DNA of 42,502 bases from Chara braunii (lineage: Eukaryota > Streptophyta > Charophyceae > Charales > Characeae), in NCBI GenBank assembly GCA_003427395.1, contig BFEA01000038.1:2882167-2924668 (forward strand), in the 5' to 3' direction. Positions 40,452-42,502 of the stretch are shown here, in pieces. The notes beneath the pieces were generated by a model, which saw only the letters and a program-made list of their open reading frames with translations, had not been told where the DNA came from and made no database searches. The translations under genes and the position numbers were made by a program. How positions within the stretch are numbered: the stretch's first letter is position 1; each line of letters begins with the position of its first letter.

Positions 40452-40547
40452 GAGCCTAGCCCAGTTGGTACACCCATGAACTGTTGAAATACAGACCCAA
40501 GTTGGAATCCAGATGAATGACATAAAATAATTCTGAATTATCGTCAG
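40452..40547 (+). mobile_element. tRNA-derived SINE (CCCAGTTGGTACACCC family)
   Basis: A-box-like GCCTAGCCCAGTTGG and B-box-like AGTTGGAATCC, ending in the first bases (TTCTGAATTATC) of the 3' tail common to several SINEs here. Confidence 0.65.
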
Positions 40548-40548
40548 T

Positions 40549-41175
40549 GGCGGATGGCCCAGTGGTTAGGGCACCGCTTGGAAATGCACATTGTGGTCTG
40601 AGGTTGCGGGCTCAAAACCCCGCAGCCTCGTGCATGGGCCGCCGGCAGGGCGTTAGGTTGCCACACTACCACTCACACACCGAGCGCGCACACAGCCAGG
40701 AGGTGGGGGGAGACGGCTCCAGGAGGGGCAGGCTCCGTGGCGATGAGTACGGGAGGAGTGAAGGAAGGGTTCACCCCCTTCCTAGCAGGAGTGACTCTCA
40801 TCCCCACAGCATCTGGTGGCAGCGGTGCATTTGCCTCCCGGCCGGTTGCCTCGGGGATGCACGACCCTGAGTTCGAAGGGGTTGCACCCTGGCGGGTAGC
40901 TCCGGTCCAGGCTGATACTCCCAGGTGTGGCAAGGTCTCTCTTCTCCTCCTTCCCTGTGAGTCCTGATCTTGAGTGATGCCTGAGTTAGTGGATGGGCCC
41001 GCTGTGCCGACAGGTGGGCTGAGCTCGGCGCATGAAGCCCCCTGCCGGACTTCCTCCTTGCGTCATATTCCCGACGCCCCACAACCCTTTCTTAATTCTG
41101 AAATTATCTGGGGCCAGCCAGTTCAAGGATGATATATCAAGGCTGTTCCCCTTTTTGAAACGAGAAAAAAAGCAG
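40549..41175 (+). mobile_element. Long tRNA-derived SINE (~620 bp)
   Basis: The head has A box TGGCCCAGTGGTTAGGGC and B box GCGGGCTCAAAACCCC. The body is GC-rich, then the shared tail CTGAAATTATCTGGGGCCAG ... TATCAAGGCTGTTCCCC (41095-41160) and an A-rich end. The tail is common to SINEs with different tRNA heads. Confidence 0.65.
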
Positions 41176-41200
41176 TAAAGAAAGAAAGGAAGCATACCCA

Positions 41201-41382
41201 GTTTGCAGTCAATGGGACGCTGGACCCTGTTTCCAGCACGAGCCTAAGCTGGGTACTGGCCCCAGATACCTCCGGGTTGATATGTTGAGGAGTTTCCGGC
41301 CTCAGTTCCGCCTTTAAATATAAACTGCAATCTTCCTCTTTAAAAAAAAAAAAAAAAAAAAACAGTCCTTTGGGACATCCGT

Positions 41383-41414
<32 letters not shown>

Positions 41415-41500
41415 GGCCCCTGCACAAGGATGACACACATAAATCGAGAAATAGTCCAATTTCTTTTTTTAAGAAAAAAAAGAAAAGAAAAAAGAAAACA
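41201..41500 (+). mobile_element. LINE 3'-end/U6 chimeric retrocopy
   Basis: A 300-bp insertion flanked by identical 16-bp repeats AAAGGAAGCATACCCA (41185-41200, 41501-41516). In order: a LINE 3' UTR end (GTTTCCAGCACGAGCCTAAG ... matching 14436-14522), ~20 A, a U6 sequence, then an A-rich tail. The single duplication around both parts indicates one integration with template switching from U6 RNA to LINE RNA. Confidence 0.85.
41364..41463 (+). pseudogene. U6 snRNA part of the chimera
   Basis: GTCCTTTGGGACATCCGTTA to AAATCGAGAAATAGTCCAAT, with the ACAGAGA box intact and a few changes (CTTTGG for CTTCGG in the 5' loop; ATAGTCC for ATGGTCC). Followed by T7 and an A-rich tail. Confidence 0.93.
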
Positions 41501-41513
41501 AAAGGAAGCATAC

Positions 41514-41728
41514 CCACAGCAGACCCAAGCTTGGCATGTCCTGCAGTCTCAAGATCGGGAAGCTTTATTCGACTTTCCACACCAAGATACCCCTGAATAG
41601 TTTCCGTAAGGGAAAACCTACGCAGTCTTCGGTCAGCTCCCAGCCCGATCAGAAAGATTGGACCGTCACCATGATGCTCGTCAACGGGAATGACCGCCAT
41701 CCCAAGGAGTGGAACAGTTATGCGAAAA
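41514..41728 (-). CDS. WD40-repeat protein, upstream exon A
   Basis: On the minus strand a pyrimidine-rich tract and GAATTCAG precede the exon. It encodes [20 protein letters not shown], then [16 protein letters not shown] (a WD-like strand pattern), [13 protein letters not shown] and AKLGSAV. It ends GTGG before GTATGC, leaving one base that completes an Ala codon with exon B. The 5' boundary is my choice of the nearest AG; the frame stays open further upstream. Earlier exons should lie beyond 41728 or outside the window. The 16-bp duplication of the retrocopy overlaps the last bases and donor. Confidence 0.65.
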
Positions 41729-41955
41729 CTGAATTCAAAGTTCAGGTGGAGAGAGAGTGAAAAAAGAAGTGTCAAATAACTCAGGAAGCCATTACAAAAG
41801 CCAATTAAAAAAATAAAGAAAGGAATTCACAATTGCGACTACGAAAGATATAAAATATGTAAGTGAGCGCCGCTCACCCGTAAGTGAACAGCAAGAAAAG
41901 ATGTCGCATGCCTGTAAGTATCCAATAGGCATGGTGCAGAATCCAAGGATCACCA

Positions 41956-41957
41956 TC

Positions 41958-42020
<63 letters not shown>
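41956..42020. repeat. (AAC)n microsatellite
   Basis: About 21 AAC units. Confidence 0.95.
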
Positions 42021-42025
<5 letters not shown>

Positions 42026-42312
42026 AGCGGAAGACTGAAACAGACAAATCTGACTCATCGGGAGTCAGGACTGCCTACATACATACATCATCGCTCATGC
42101 ACAGGGACGAGCATGGTGGCTCACACACAGAAGATAGCTCCCATGCCCTCAATACATCCACAGACGAAGGAGATGGAGGTAGAGACGAAGAGGGGAGAAG
42201 AAGGGGGAGACTGCCACTCGATAGCCCTGTGAAAGAATAGTCTCCACAAAAGTCCCCCAAAGTCTCTGTCCAGAATACAATGTCCGAGTCTGGGCAAACA
42301 GCCCGACTAGTT
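42021..42312. other. Unannotated, possible upstream exon of the WD40 gene
   Basis: The minus strand has a pyrimidine-rich TTGCCCAG near 42285 followed by a frame giving SDIVFWTETLGDFCGD, which could be a WD40 strand. No donor in the right phase was found; left unassigned. Confidence 0.25.
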
Positions 42313-42324
42313 ACCAAGTCTCAG

Positions 42325-42355
<31 letters not shown>

Positions 42356-42502
42356 AGTCTCAGCTCTCTCTCTCTCTCTCACACCAAGTCTCAGCTCTCT
42401 CTCTCTCTCTCACCAAGTCTCAGCTCTCTCTCTCTCTCTCTCACCAAGTCTCAGCTCTCTCTCTCTCTCTCACACCAAGTCTCAGCTCTCTCTCTCTCTC
42501 TC
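42313..42502. repeat. CT-rich satellite, six units, running off the edge
   Basis: Six copies of CACCAAGTCTCAGCT each followed by (CT)7-13, with unit length 29-39 bp. Variation in CT length is the main difference between units. Confidence 0.95.

Larger units (their letters stand above)
37622..41513 (-). other. Intron of the WD40 gene, loaded with transposons
   Basis: Joining the donor at 41513 (GTATGC) to the acceptor at 37622 gives a continuous frame with G+CC making Ala (...SAV-A-ISQD...). The ~3.9 kb between holds a hAT element, a mariner-like MITE, several SINEs, a 32-bp tandem repeat and a LINE/U6 chimera. No further exon was seen. Confidence 0.75.

Noticed and set aside
42075-42317. Further upstream WD40 exon
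   Set aside because: The SDIVFWTETLG stretch is suggestive, but I found no donor in a phase compatible with exon A.

Overview
The window is nuclear DNA of a large, repeat-swollen eukaryotic genome, most likely a streptophyte alga or plant. The U2 and U6 snRNA sequences look plant-like, the inserted mitochondrial small-subunit rRNA pieces resemble plant mitochondrial 18S, there are CCCTAAA telomere-type motifs, and the only convincing gene has short exons either side of a ~3.9 kb repeat-filled intron. A charophyte such as Chara is my guess from the style of the repeats; the sequence does not prove it. Two runs of N (14796-15790, 28974-29713) are assembly gaps at dinucleotide repeats.

Layout. 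1-4.2 kb: MITEs (short non-autonomous DNA transposons) and tRNA-derived SINEs. 4.2-5.0 kb: a 246-codon open frame on the minus strand ending at a poly(A) tract. 4998-14674: one hAT-like transposon with a perfect 8-bp target duplication, itself split by an ~8.4 kb LINE that has its own 13-bp duplication. The LINE keeps gag-like, endonuclease and C-terminal zinc-finger parts, has lost its reverse transcriptase core, and carries an antisense insert. 15.8-19.2 kb: low-complexity and tandemly duplicated DNA. 19.2-22.8 kb: two mariner-like MITEs, a decayed inverted-repeat transposon, and a Harbinger-like TIR element holding a U2 retropseudogene. 22.8-29 kb: antisense LINE 3' fragments, MITEs, and a U6 retropseudogene inside a LINE remnant. 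29.7-34.5 kb: more MITEs, a well-preserved U6 copy inside a nuclear mitochondrial rRNA fragment, a second rRNA fragment in the opposite orientation, and repeats carrying hammerhead-ribozyme-like cores. 34.5-35.5 kb: a GT-rich minisatellite. 37-41.7 kb: two exons of a WD40-repeat gene on the minus strand. Their intron holds a second hAT copy, a mariner-like MITE, several SINEs, and a LINE-tail/U6 chimera whose target duplication copied the 5' splice site. The window ends in a CT-rich satellite.

No genes act together here as an operon or pathway. The coherent story is element biology: LINE machinery has mobilised SINEs, U2 and U6, and cut-and-paste elements have landed in and beside genes. At least seven insertions carry perfect or near-perfect target duplications that can be read directly.
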